Shown in pieces: positions 32,928 through 43,788 of a stretch of DNA of 64,000 bases (position 1 is the stretch's first letter; every line of letters starts with the position of its first letter). Made by a program: the position numbers and the translations under genes. This DNA is from Apium graveolens (taxonomy: Eukaryota > Streptophyta > Magnoliopsida > Apiales > Apiaceae): contig NC_133653.1 of the NCBI RefSeq assembly GCF_009905375.1, forward strand, positions 66,499,414 to 66,563,413, in the 5' to 3' direction. A model generated the notes under the pieces. It worked only from the letters and a program-made list of their open reading frames with translations, did not search any database and was not told the origin of the DNA.

Positions 32928-34262
32928 TCAGTCCCCTTTCTATCCTTGATCTCTAATTCAAATTCTTGAAGCAAAAGAACCCATCTAATCAATCTAGACT
33001 TCGAGTCCTTCTTCGAGACGAGATAACGGATTACAGCGTGTTCAGTGAAAACTGTCAGTTTAGTCCCGAGTAGATAAGATCGAAATTTCTCAAAACCATA
33101 GATAATAGCCGAGAGTTTTTTTGCTGTAGTAGTATAATTTAGTTGAGCACCATTCAAGGTCTTACTAGCATAGTAGAACACATGAAATATGTTGTTCTTT
33201 CTCTGGCCAAGAACTGCTCCAACTGCATTCACTTGCATCGCACATCATCTCAAAAGGTTCATTCTGGTCAGGTTCAGTTATGACAGGTGCCGTGATTAAA
33301 CTCGTCTTCAATGTCTCAAAAGCGGCAAGGCACTCGTCATCAAACTTGAAAGGGACATCTTTCTCTAGCAAACTGTACAATGGCTTTGAAATCTTAGAGA
33401 AGTCCTTGATAAAATGCTTATGGAAACCCGCATGACCAAGAAAACTGTGAATTCCCTTAACAGAAATTGGTGGAGGAAGATTTTCAATGACCCCCACCAT
33501 AGCTTTATCCACATCAAGGCCCTTACTAGAAATCTTGTGGCCAAGAATAATGCCCTGTGGCACCATAAAGTGACATTTCTCCCAATTGAGAACCAAGTTG
33601 GTCTTAACACACCTCTTGAGAACATGTCCAAGATTCTGCAAGCATTCATCAAAAGAATCGCTAAATACAGAGAAGTCGTCCATGAACGCCTCCACATTCT
33701 AGCCAATTATATCAGAAAAGATGGTCATCATATATCTTTGAAATATGGCTGGTGTACCACACAGACCAAATGAAACTCATCTGAAGGCAAAAGTACCAAA
33801 TGGACAAGTGAAGGTAGTTTTCTCCTGATCTTCGGGAGAGATACAAATCTGATTGTAACCCGAATAACCATCCAGCAGACAGTAATACTGGTGACCAGCC
33901 AATCGGTCAAGCATCTGGTCAATGAAAGGTAGAGGGAAATGATCCTTCCTAGTGGCCTTGTTCAGCTTCCTGTAGTCCATACAAACTCTTTATCCCGTGA
34001 CTATGTGAGTATAAATGAGCTCATTCTTCTCATTAGCAACAACTGTGATACCTCCCTTCTTCGATACATACTGAACTGGACTCACCTAAGAACTGTCAGA
34101 AATGGGATAAATAATCCCTGCATCCAGCCACTTAAGAATTTCCTTCTTCACTACTTCCTTCATGATCGGATTAAGTCTTATTTTCTGCTCAACCGTAGGC
34201 TTGCTACCTTCCTCTAGTAGAATTTTATACATATAATAAGAAGGGCCGATTCCCTTAATATC
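32928..34262 (-). pseudogene. Athila reverse transcriptase and RNase H
   Basis: Minus strand from 34262: RLNPIMKEVVKKEILKWLDA (RT N-terminal region), RVCMDYRKLNKATRKDHFPL, RLAGHQYYCLLDGYSGYNQI, CPFGTFAFR, then after in-frame stops AFMDDFSVFSDSF (the catalytic F-x-DD motif, 33684-33695 region) and LGHKISSKGL. A one-base shift near 33240 leads into RNase H ([40 protein letters not shown]). The gene ends at 32928 with KDRKGTEN, exactly where the CACTA enters. Stops near 34108, 33990, 33777 and 33705. Confidence 0.92.
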
Positions 34263-35558
34263 TGCTATGGTTCATCCAATTGATGATTTGAACTCTCTTA
34301 GAATCCTCAAAAGCTTCTCCCCATCGCTACCTGAAAGGTTAGATGCAATAATAACAGGTAAAGTAGATGCATCACCTAAAAACGCATACCTCAAATGTTC
34401 AGGTAAAGGCTTAAGCTCAAGAGTAGGAGCTTCCTCAATAGATGGCTTGAGGCATTTAAGAGCTTTGTTTAATTCCTCCATTCTAAGAGATTGAAAAGGC
34501 ATATCAATCTTCCTCTTCCAGGGAGAAGCATTCATATATTGCAATTGTTCTTCACCTTCGTCATCTTCATTGTCTGAATTCCCCAACAAGGCCTTCTCTA
34601 AGGCATCAGACCTTAGCAATTGATCAAGTTCTGAAGTAACCACAGAATCAACCAACTCCACTTTGAAGCACTCCTCGTTTTCTATGGGAAATTTCATAGC
34701 ATTAAACACATTAAAAGTTACATCCTGATCCAGCACTCGCATTGTAAGCTCACCCTTCTGCACATCTATCAAGGTTCGACCAGTCACCAAGAAAGGTCTT
34801 CCCAAGATTAGGGGAATCTTCTTATCTTCCTCAAAATCAAGAATGACGAAATCAGCAGGGAATATGAGTTTATCAACCTTGACCAAGACATCCTCCACAA
34901 TACCTCGTGGATATGTAATAGAACGGTCGGCCAACTGCAAAGTCATATAAGTCGGTTTTGGATCAGGCAAGTTCAACTTCTTGAAGATTGACAACGGCAT
35001 CAGATTGATGCTAGCTCCCAAGTCACATAAGCATCTTTCAAAAGACACTTTTCCAATTGTGCATTGAATAATGAAGCTTCCTGGATCTTTAAGCTTCAGA
35101 GGCAACTTCTGTTGCAGCACAGCACTGCATTCCTCCGTGAGAGCGAAAGTCTCTAAATCATCTAGCTTCACTTTCCGAGAGAGTATACCTTTCATAAACT
35201 TTGCGTAACTAGGCATCTGCTCAAGAGCCTCAGCAAAAGGTATGTTGATATGAAGTTTCTTGAACACCTCCAAAAACTTCTTAAATTGCTTATCCACCTT
35301 TTTCTTCTGCAACCGCTTAGGAAAAGGTGGTGGAGGATAGATCTGTTTCTTCCCTGTATTACCCTCAAGAGGAGTGTGCTCAACAGTAGTCTTCCTTGGT
35401 TCCACTTCTTCTTCCTGCTGCTCTACTTCTTCTTCAGCCCCAGCTTCTTCATTCGAAACTTGAGTTTGTTCAGGATTCACAACCTTTCCAAACCTCAAAG
35501 TGATTGCCTTTACTTGCTCCTTAGCTTCCCTCTTTCCTGGCACTTCAGTATTACTAGG
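34263..35558 (-). pseudogene. Athila gag C-terminus and aspartic protease
   Basis: An open frame of 423 codons (35543-34272) in the same frame as RT. The first part is a Glu-rich linker and a Pro/Lys stretch; the middle has PFAEALEQMPSYAKFMKGIL and then the retropepsin-like domain: CLCDLGASINLMPLSIFKKL (D-L-G-A instead of the general D-S/T-G, as is usual in Athila) and the second conserved region ILGRPFLVTGRTLIDVQ. Ends EFKSSIG followed by a stop just before the RT region. Long open frame, but isolated from its gag by a shift and stops. Confidence 0.9.
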
Positions 35559-36882
35559 TAATGTACCAGGTTAATGATTTAGCAAGGCATTGGAAATTTA
35601 TCCAATTTGATTTTCCAAGGTCTTGATAGAAACAACTTGACTTTGCACATAAGCTTCAACTCCTTTAATTCAGAATTTTCATTAGCTTGTTGTAGCTGAA
35701 GTTTCTGCTTAGGTGCATATTACGGTTGCTAAAAACCAGGGGGGTTGTACTGCTTAGCTGGGTACTGCTGATAAGGCTGTTGAACCGCCTTCTGAGCGTT
35801 GTTCCAGCTGAAATTAGGATGATTGCGGTTGTTGGGATGATAAGTGGCTTGCACAGGTTGCTGCGATCGCTGAAAATTGCTCACGAACTGAGTGGATTCA
35901 CTAGAAATAGCACACTGATCAGTCTCATGGGCACCAACACAAAGCTCATAGACACTAGTGATTTGATTAACTCCATAATTGGCCAAAGTGTCCACCTTCA
36001 TCGTCAAAGCCTTAAGTTGGGCAGTTATAGCAGTTGCTGCATCCAACTACAAAATTCCTGCTATTTTTCCCTGAGTCAGTCTCTGAGAAGGATTCTGGTA
36101 TTCATTAGCAGCCATTAGTTTAATCAATTCATAAGCTTCTTTATAGCTCTTAGCCCACAAGGCTCCTCCTGATGCTGCATCGAGCATGGGTCTAGAAGTA
36201 GCACCCAATACATTATAAAAACAATTTATAATCATCGAATCAGGTATGTCATGGTATGGGCACTTCCTTAGAATCTCCTTATATCGATCCCAAGCCTCAC
36301 ACGGAGATTAACTAGTTTACTGAGCAAACTGAGTAAGAACATTCCTGATTGCAGCAGTCTTCGCCATAGGGAAGAATTTAGTGAGAAACTTTTGAGCAAG
36401 ATCCTCCCATGTGGTGATAGACCCTGGTGGTAGAGAATGTAACTAGCACTTTGCTTTATCCCTCAGAGAGAATGGGAAGAGTCACAACTTGATAGCAGCT
36501 TTAGTCATACCATTGAACTTGAAAGTGTCGCAGATCTCGATGAAATCCCTGATGTGCATGTTGGGGTCTTCAGTAGGAGAACCCCCAAACTGAACTGAGT
36601 TCTGTATCATCTAAATCGTGCTTGACTTGATCTCAAAAGCATTAGCCGAGATGGCTGGCCTGATGATGCTTGACTAAATATCATTGATCTTAGGCTGAGA
36701 ATAGTCCATCAAAGCCTTAGGAATTTATGCTTGATCCCCCATCACTACTAAAACTGGTTCCTCGATTTTCTCTTCTTCTTCTTCTACCTTTGCTTCGTCC
36801 TCAAGAACTACCCTTCGAACCACTATAACTTCTTCCTTGGCTTTATCCAGAGTTCTTTTACGAGACCGCAAACGCGTATGCA
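35559..36882 (-). pseudogene. Athila gag
   Basis: First ATG of the frame is at about 36882 (MHTRLRSRKRTLDKA). Recognisable gag phrases: SVQFGGSPTEDPNMHIRDFI, TWEDLAQKFLTKFFPMAKTA, YKEILRKCPYHDIPDSMIIN, and the C-terminal QATYHPNNRNHPNFSWNN with a Gln-rich tail. At least seven in-frame stops (for example 36047-36049) and a shift before 35543. Matches the Athila-type gag (retrotransposon gag family) lacking a clear zinc knuckle. Confidence 0.88.
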
Positions 36883-37000
36883 TACACGCTCGCTAGAGTA
36901 CTTGAAATAAGGCAAGGAAACAGATAAGTAACAATGTCCGAGTCAATGAAGTTTAACGATCACTGATGATAAACACATAAACAAAAAATTAACACTGCAG

Positions 37001-37018
37001 TCCCTGGCAGCGGCGCTA
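37001..37018 (-). other. Primer binding site (tRNA-Asp type)
   Basis: Minus-strand TAGCGCCGCTGCCAGGGA, close to the Athila consensus TGGCGCCGTTGCCGGGGA, 6-7 bases from the 5' LTR. Leader 36883-37000 is non-coding. Confidence 0.8.
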
Positions 37019-37024
37019 AAAACT

Positions 37025-38478
37025 TGTTAGTCACTAAACACGCGCTAAAATTCACGTAAATATACGCGTTCGCAAGTAGTATAAGATATAAATCAGATAC
37101 GTTCCCACAGAGATTGGTTTAGTTTAACTTTTTAATTTATGCACTTATGCAACAATGATATGGCTATTATTCAATGCTAAGACGATTAACAAATTTGGAT
37201 TGTTTTATAACTAAGATTTAAACTAACAATTATAAATAAGAAAGTAAGAAAGCTGAATTAATATATATGAGACAAACATGGAGTTCTAACTTCATTAAAT
37301 ACTTCATTCAATAGCCTTTTCGTTCTTAACCTTAGCCTGTAATGGTGATAACACTAATCAGATAACCTGAAACTGATAAACGCCAACTTTCGTTGCACTA
37401 ATACCATACTACCAGACATACATAAAAGAGATAGAAGCTGAATAGACACCAATTGTATTGAGACCCTATATGTCTATAGAATTTGACAACATAACGGTTT
37501 AATGCACAAGTTATCTATCGTGATTACATAAGGCAAGTAAGATGGTTAAAATTACCTACGAATCATGCATAACAGTAACACATGAACCTATGCTAGCATG
37601 GCAAGTTCTAAACCCTTAAATTTACTTTCGCTTCATTAAGAATTAACAAGCTATCTTATAAGTTCGCGACGCTCATAAGACGAATAAGCACAACCAATAC
37701 TAGGTTATCATACAATTATCACACACTAAGGCATCGAAGCAATTTAGCTAAAGAAATCCATAAGTCAATCCGCTAGAACCCCACGATAATGCTTAGCCCA
37801 TAATCAGAATCATCATCAATGTGGGTTCCGATGAAAGCATGGTATAATAAACGTAGTCTTTATAAACGAATAATAAACAAAGTATAACACAACAGTATAG
37901 GTTCAAGAATAAGAAAACAAGCATCCAACATTACAATTTAAACAAAGAATCACAAGTTAAAACTAGGACTTCTTCTCCTTGGTTGAATTGTGTTGAAACG
38001 GCCTTCTTTTCTCCTTCTCCTTGCTCTCTGATGTGTCTCCCTTGAAAAATGAACTTAATTATGTATATATAGCAGCCCCATGAAGAGTAAAAGTCTTCTG
38101 GATCAAAAGCCCATTAGAATCAGGATTCTTTGAATTCGACCTGGCGCGACTGCGTGCTTGACCAGCGCGGGCGCACTGAGTTTCTGGACTTTGGGCGCGG
38201 GCGCGCGCTATCACAGCGCGGGCGCATTGAATCCCTGGATCAACTTCTGATTTCTTCATTTTCTTGCTGAATTGAGCCGTCTTTCCAAGAGCTTTTATTC
38301 CAACACCACCTTAACACCAAATTAGCACCAAAATAATACTAATTCACCTGATTACCTAGATAATGCCTGAAAATGCAAAAACACTAGAAAACACATTAAA
38401 ATATAAACAACTTGAGTATAATTACACCAATTCAAAGCTTTACGGAGCGTAATAAAGTGTCATAAATGCCACTCAATA
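37025..38478 (-). repeat. 5' LTR of Athila-like element
   Basis: 1454 bp; matches 18581-20013 with scattered substitutions and one extra CpG-rich half-unit (38143-38164). Ends CACTCAATA where the other copy has CACTCAACA, a point change in the terminal CA. TATA box at about 38062-38072 on the minus strand, array at 38143-38240. Confidence 0.95.
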
Positions 38479-38483
38479 ACTCT
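38479..38483. repeat. Target site duplication ACTCT (right) of Athila-like element
   Basis: Direct copy of 18576-18580. Confidence 0.9.
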
Positions 38484-39570
38484 TTTTCAGCTATCTCCTC
38501 ACCATTCTCAGTTACCACAGTTAGGGTTATCCCCTTTCTCTTCTTTTTACTCACCTCATCCTTTTGAGAAGATGAGGTGGTTGGTTTCCTAGCTTCTACA
38601 TGTTTTGAAGGAACAAGCTTAACTTGGGTAGGTTCCCGTGGGTGTGCCTGTGTTTGTACTTCCACAGGCTCAGAAACCATTATTGTACTGGGTTGACTAG
38701 CACTTGTTCTCATATCTGGAATAGGATAAGGATAGGTCCTAAATCTTTCAATCATGAAAGGTGTTAATCGAAGACCCGCATGTACCTTATTTTTAGTAGT
38801 AAGTGATCCAAATAGAATTTTGGATACTTGTTTACAATTGCCAATTAGTGACCTATTTACACCTTCTAGCATATGTATGTCATGAACTTTATAATTTAAA
38901 GCAGACATGATAAATCTAGGAAGGAAGATTTCTTTACCTCTTGACTCCAATGGCATGATCAGCCTAGTGCTCAACTCCTCCAATATGTAGTGACCTACAT
39001 TGATCTATTTATTGTGAGCCATGGTGTATACCAGTTTTTGGAAAACACTAGAGATGTTATCAAACCCTGACTTCCTGTAAGTGAAAGATATTATCACAGA
39101 GTCAAACAAGAATGACCACTCTCTTCTCAAGTTCTTCTTGTTCAAGCTTGCCAAGTTGATCTTCTCAGAATAGTTGATAAAGTCCATGAATTTTTAGAGC
39201 TCTTCCTGAGTTGGGATCCCTACCACCTTATCAGTTGGAATGTTCAAGGCCCAGTTCATGTTAGCTTCAGTTATTTCCACTTGTTGTCCTTTGATTTGAC
39301 AGTTGACAACCAAGCTTGAAGATTAATCTTCATGAATAACTTTCCTAGTCACAGTTGAGTTCCAGAAGTCACCCAATACATCCAGATACAGAACTGGGTT
39401 AGCTGTTAGAGCCCCAACAAAGTAAGTTTTAGATAAGAACTTGACAAAGCCTTTAAAATCTTCGGGAGCTTGATTTGCATCCAAAAATGCAAGGAAATTG
39501 GTCTCCTTTGGGATGAAAGGTACAATAGTGTTTGATGCCGTTGAGATAAGTATGAATTTTAGTGGGTAAA
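38484..39570 (-). pseudogene. ORF2 of SIRE-like element X, N-terminal part
   Basis: Minus-strand frame from about 39570: KFILISTASNTIVPFIPKET, FLAFLDANQAPEDFKGFVKF, YLDVLGDFWNSTVTRKVIHE, EITEANMNWALNIPTDKVVG, then LNKKNLRREWSFLFDSVIIS, STRLIMPLESRGKEIFLPRF and a Lys-rich hinge up to 38484, where Athila entered. In-frame stops near 39325, 39196 and 39005. No ATG is visible at the expected start (CTAAAATTC), so the start codon may be lost. Pattern 'F..FW..V......G..V.I.E..L..AL.IP..' resembles ORF2 of Y and, more loosely, the plant transposon protein domain in Athila ORF3. Confidence 0.75.
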
Positions 39571-40214
39571 AGAAATTTTTAAGAAAGAAGGAGAAATGAG
39601 AGAGAAATCGGTTTCTGCTGGAAAGGCTAGGTCACTTGAGATCTCGAAAATTGTAAGTATGTATATGTATCGAGAAGTCTAGGTATTTATAGTAAAAGTG
39701 AATGACTTGTCGAGAACTCAAAAATAGACGTTTGACATTTTTCTAATCGAGAAGTCATTTTAAGAAATGAAGTACATATCGAGAAGTCATTTTAAATTAC
39801 TCTTATAGAGAACTAAAAAATGACTTATCGAGATGTTAAATAAATATCCAATTTGTCCAAAAATGGACTGAATTAATTCCAACTTTTATTTGAATAAATT
39901 CAAAATAAAATTAGAATAAATTTTCCAAAAGTATTTTACCAAAATAATTTATTAAATTAAATTATTTCAGTTCTGAGTTATTGATAAGTCAAAAGTTATA
40001 CTTGTAGAGAACTCTGTGAATTTACACTATTAGAGAAATCTACAAGGACTTATCGATAAGTCATATTTAAGCCTATCGCGAAGTCACTCGAGAAGTCAGA
40101 ATATTGACTTATCGAGAACTCACTCGAGAAGTCCTAAAATGACTTGTCGAGAAGTCAATTATAATTATCGAGAACTCAGTTCTCTATATACTTTTGATCA
40201 TTTTAATTCTGCCT
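39571..40214 (-). promoter_or_regulatory. Putative internal promoter of ORF2 of X
   Basis: Non-coding on both strands. On the minus strand it holds a TATA box (TATAAATA, 39684-39691) about 115 bp before the ORF, preceded by a cluster (39640-40200) of about twelve short motifs such as TCGAGAAGTC and GACTTATCGAGAACTC. The LTR of X carries a similar cluster in front of its own TATA box. Cut at 40215 by element Y; the sequence just outside Y is TGCCT. Confidence 0.6.
39684..39691 (-). promoter_or_regulatory. TATA box upstream of ORF2 of X
   Basis: Minus-strand TATAAATA in CTATAAATACC context. Confidence 0.5.
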
Positions 40215-40790
40215 TGTTAGGTCACACAACAATGTAGAAGGGGGTTGAATACAGTGTTTATACAATCAAATCGATTTGAACACAAGTATGTAACAAAGAT
40301 CAAGTATATCCAATAAACTCTGTTACAATATGAACTGTTATTCTCTCTCAGTGATGAACAAATATCACTAAGAGCTGCTAGGTTACAATGAATAATGTTT
40401 CTCGATAATGATAATACATATAGTGTAAACCCTAAGTCTGTGTTTATATAATACAGAGTTAGAAGATATCTTCTAATTGATATGGATTATAATTCAGTCT
40501 ACTAAAATATATCAATCAGATATCTTCTACAAGTCTTTTAGTCCTCTAACTCTTCATGCATATCTTCTTTTATCTTAGTCCAGATCTTCTCTTTTAAATC
40601 AGCCGCATTCCTTATCTGAAAGTCTTCCCGCACATAAGTATTGATATGTATCTTCTTACACCTTAAGTTCTGATATTAAGTTCTGACTTCAGTAAGTTCT
40701 GATTTCAGAAAATCCTGATATGTCCTATTCTTAAGTTCTGAAAACTAAACACAAATCAGATTAGACATGACATCTCAAATATATCTAACA
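40215..40790 (-). repeat. 3' LTR of SIRE-like Copia element Y
   Basis: 576 bp, TGTTAGGTCACAC...ATATCTAACA on the plus strand, related to the reverse complement of the Z LTR (615 bp) but clearly diverged. The polypurine tract ACAAGTTGGGGGAGAT (minus, 40791-40806) adjoins it. Minus-strand TATATAAA at 40443-40450. A run of TTAAGTTCTGAT-type motifs lies at 40660-40740. Confidence 0.9.
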
Positions 40791-40806
40791 ATCTCCCCCA
40801 ACTTGT

Positions 40807-43117
40807 AAATTATGAAAAATATACAAGTTAATAGATTTGATGATGTCAAAAATATTTAAGTACAAATGTAATGAGAGTTTAAATGGACAATTAACTACAA
40901 CTTACAGTCCTTGTAGCTTTTACCAATCTCACTGAGTCAATCTGAATCCAAAGTGATTCTTGACAAAGTTTGATATCATCTTTTCTTCTTTATTCCTCAG
41001 GACTTGAGATAGTGTAGCTTTGACTTGCTTCAATTCTTCATTCTGACTTCCAATCTGGTAGATTGCAGTCCTTAATATTGCGATATGGTTTCTTTCGAAA
41101 CCATCAACAAGTCTGATCACCCTTGGATGAGAAGAATCTTCATTGTAGCACAAACATTTCTCTTTCAGAATGACTTCAAGTTTAGCAGAATCCTTCTTCA
41201 TTAGAATTTCACTTCCATCATCTTCAACTATGTTTAGAATGAACTCTGTAACCCTTGAACCAGAAATTCTTGCTTTATCTCTTATGGTCTTCATAATGAA
41301 ATTTGACCATCTCATGGTAATCTCAGTCTTTATCTCTAAAAGATAATGAAAGAATTGAAGTTCTTTCAGGGATTTGTTCAACACATCCGATTCTGACATT
41401 TGATATGTCCTTCCATCTTCAAGAAATAGAATCAGATTTTCTTTGACATTATGCTTGTCATGAGCATCCAATACCACTTGAACAGAGATAACCTTATCAA
41501 GGTGTTTCTGTGTAACATCATCAAGAGGTTTCTCAGTCAACAAGAATGGATCTCTTGTAAGCACTTCAACTCATGTCTTGATCTTAGCTTCATCAGAACC
41601 TAGTCCAACCCTGTCCTTGCTTCTCTGACTTTCAATCCAACAGTCATGAAATCAGATAACAATTGGCTTTTCTTTGGATCTGATGGTTTGACATTCTTCC
41701 ATAGGAGTTTCTTCTTATCAGCAACTTTCAACTTGCCTAAATCAACTTGAGCTTTATCAGAGGTTGATGTCTTGAGGTCTTGATCAGGATTTGCTATTTT
41801 TTCTATTGCTTCCTGTTCTTCACTCTGAACAACTTGAGCTTTGTCAGAGGTTGTCTTGGATTCTTCAGTTATCTTCCTTCTTTTCAGAGTTTGAACATCT
41901 TCATCTTCAACAGCATCATCATCAAATACTTGAACCATTTTGCACACTGGTTTCATCAGGATTTGAGGAATTTTCATCTCCTGTGGCTTTGCTGGTTCAT
42001 CAACTTTTCCTTTCCCTTTATCTTTGGGATCAATCTGTGATCTTGTCATCGGCTTTGAAGCCTCAGAATTTGAATTTTCCTTGATCACAATGCCTTTTAC
42101 CTTAGGCCTTGGAGGTTTCTTAGCATCAGAAGCTTTAGACTTTACATTTGTCTTCTCAGCTGCAAATCTAGCTTCTTCCTCCTTGAGATTCTCTAAATCC
42201 ATTCCAGGATTATGTTTGAGAAATAATCTTCTAGCAATTTCTTCATAAAGTGTCTGAATTTTAGGATCTTTGTAGTAGACAGTAGTCTGATTTCCCTTGA
42301 GCTTCAGAGTTTGCAAAAACTTCTGAGAGTCTTGACTTTTAGCTTGAATCAGAACCTCAGAATCAGAACTTTCTATTAGAGCTTGAGCATTATCAAAATT
42401 TGTCTTCTTTTGAGTAGAAGATTTACTTGAATCAGAAATTAGTTTCCTTGAAGAAACTTTGCTGTACCCTTGACCTTGACCCTTGCTTGGGTTTCCCTGG
42501 TCATCACCTTTGTCATCCTTTTTCTTCAGTACTTGAGTATTAGAGCATATTAGAGCGTTTGGACTTAACTACCTTCTCCCCCTTTTTGGCATTATCTGGT
42601 AGTAGGAGAGAGAGAAGAAGTTCTACTGAAGATTGAATCTCATCCAATTGAGCTTTTTGAGAAGCTTGATTCTGCGGGACCTCAGTAATTTGGGCCTGTT
42701 GCTGTTCTTGAACTTTCTCAATGGCTTCAACTTTCTCAGAAATAGGTCTGATAAACCTCTTTTTATCAAGCTTGGTCTCCATATCCAGCTTTTCAGCTTT
42801 TTCCAGAAGTTTGTTAACCTTTTCATGAGTTGTAGAGTGTTGGCCTTGAAAAGACTTGACACTTAGAGCTGTGACTTTGAGTTGTGTCTTGAAATCAGAA
42901 TTTGTCATCAGCTCATCAGCTTTAGCAATATGCTCTATCAGAACTTTAGATCTTGGAATGAAATTAGATTCATTCCACTTCTTGGTCCACTCAACACCTC
43001 TGTGAGTTTCTTCCCAAGGAACAGGAGCAGCTTGTTCAACAAACTTTTCATTAAGTGCCTCCTTGCCAAGAGTAGGTGTTGATGGAGGTTGAGTTGGTTG
43101 TACATCAGGATATATAG
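40807..43117 (-). pseudogene. ORF2 of SIRE-like element Y, middle and C-terminal part
   Basis: Three minus-strand frames (43117-42540, 42316-41600, 41564-40929) joined by shifts; continues upstream at 54877-55693 across insertion Z. Domains in order: PVPWEETHRGVEWTKKWNES, a long coiled coil (AEKLDMETKLDKKRF to SVELLLSLLLPDNAKKGEKV, about 42560-42880), a Lys/Ser-rich region with acidic patch (about 41800-42200), then ILFLEDGRTYQMSESDVLNK and a C-terminal helix ending KNHFGFRLTQ at 40929. The tract 40807-40928 is 3' untranslated. Closely related to ORF2 of Z (52130-54048). No enzyme motif was recognised; unknown function. Confidence 0.8.
43113..43117. repeat. Target site duplication TATAG (left) of Z
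   Basis: TATAG before TGTTAGATAT; repeated at 54872-54876. Confidence 0.95.
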
Positions 43118-43732
43118 TGTTAGATATATTTGATAATGTCATGGCTAATATGTTTTATGTTTAGTTTTTAGATCTTACGTGAACAGGATAAATCAGTACT
43201 TAATTGTTGATCAATACTTATACTGGAAGTCAGGACTTAAGGATATCAGTACTTATATTATCAGGAGATAATCATCAGAAGATAGATATCAGAACTTAAG
43301 TGCTGAAGGACAATCAGATAAGGACAGTAGCTGATTAAAGGAAAGAAGATTGAGATAAACATAAGAAGAGATATGTATGAAGAAGGAATTCCATGAAGAA
43401 TGGAATACTTGGAAGAAAAGATATCTGATTGATATATTTTAGGAAGCAGAATTATATTCCATATCAATTAGCGATTATCTTGTAACTGTGTAGTATATAA
43501 ACACAAACATAGGGTTTACACTATAAGTGTTATCATTATTAGAAAAGATTATTCATTGTAACCCTAGAAGCTCTCGTGATATTTGTTCATCACTGAGAGG
43601 TAACAGTTTCATACTGTAACAGAGTTTATTGTTTCAATAAAGTTTGTTTTCTGTTACTTAAGTTCTTAAAGTTCGATTTGAGTGTACTATTCACTGTATT
43701 CACCCCTTCTACAGTGTATGTGTGACCTAACA
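43118..43732 (+). repeat. 5' LTR of Z
   Basis: TGTTAGATATAT...GACCTAACA. TATATAAA at 43495-43502. Contains CAGTACTT and CAGAACTTAAG repeats in its first half. Confidence 0.96.
43495..43502 (+). promoter_or_regulatory. LTR TATA box of Z
   Basis: TATATAAA, conserved at 54633-54640 in the 3' LTR and in the LTR of Y. Confidence 0.65.
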
Positions 43733-43734
43733 AT

Positions 43735-43747
43735 TGGTATCAGAGCC
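43735..43747 (+). other. Primer binding site of Z (initiator-Met type)
   Basis: TGGTATCAGAGCC, two bases after the LTR end; standard Copia site. Confidence 0.92.
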
Positions 43748-43788
43748 TATCTGTTAACTTACATACAGTTAAAGATCCAAACACAATC

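Larger units (their letters stand above)
18581..38478 (-). mobile_element. Athila-like Ty3/gypsy retrotransposon, complete ends
   Basis: A 19.9 kb span with paired LTRs of 1433 bp (18581-20013) and 1454 bp (37025-38478), target duplication ACTCT, tRNA-Asp-type primer site at 37001-37018 and polypurine tract at 20014-20026. Without the nested CACTA the element is about 11.4 kb. Gene order on the minus strand is gag, protease, RT, RNase H, integrase, ORF3. It is inserted in ORF2 of element X. All genes carry stops or shifts. Confidence 0.95.

Noticed and set aside
40929..43142. Coiled-coil ORFs as a standalone host gene
   Set aside because: They lie between pol and the 3' LTR of Y and match ORF2 of Z, so they belong to the retrotransposon; residues before 43117 in the longest frame are LTR sequence of Z.
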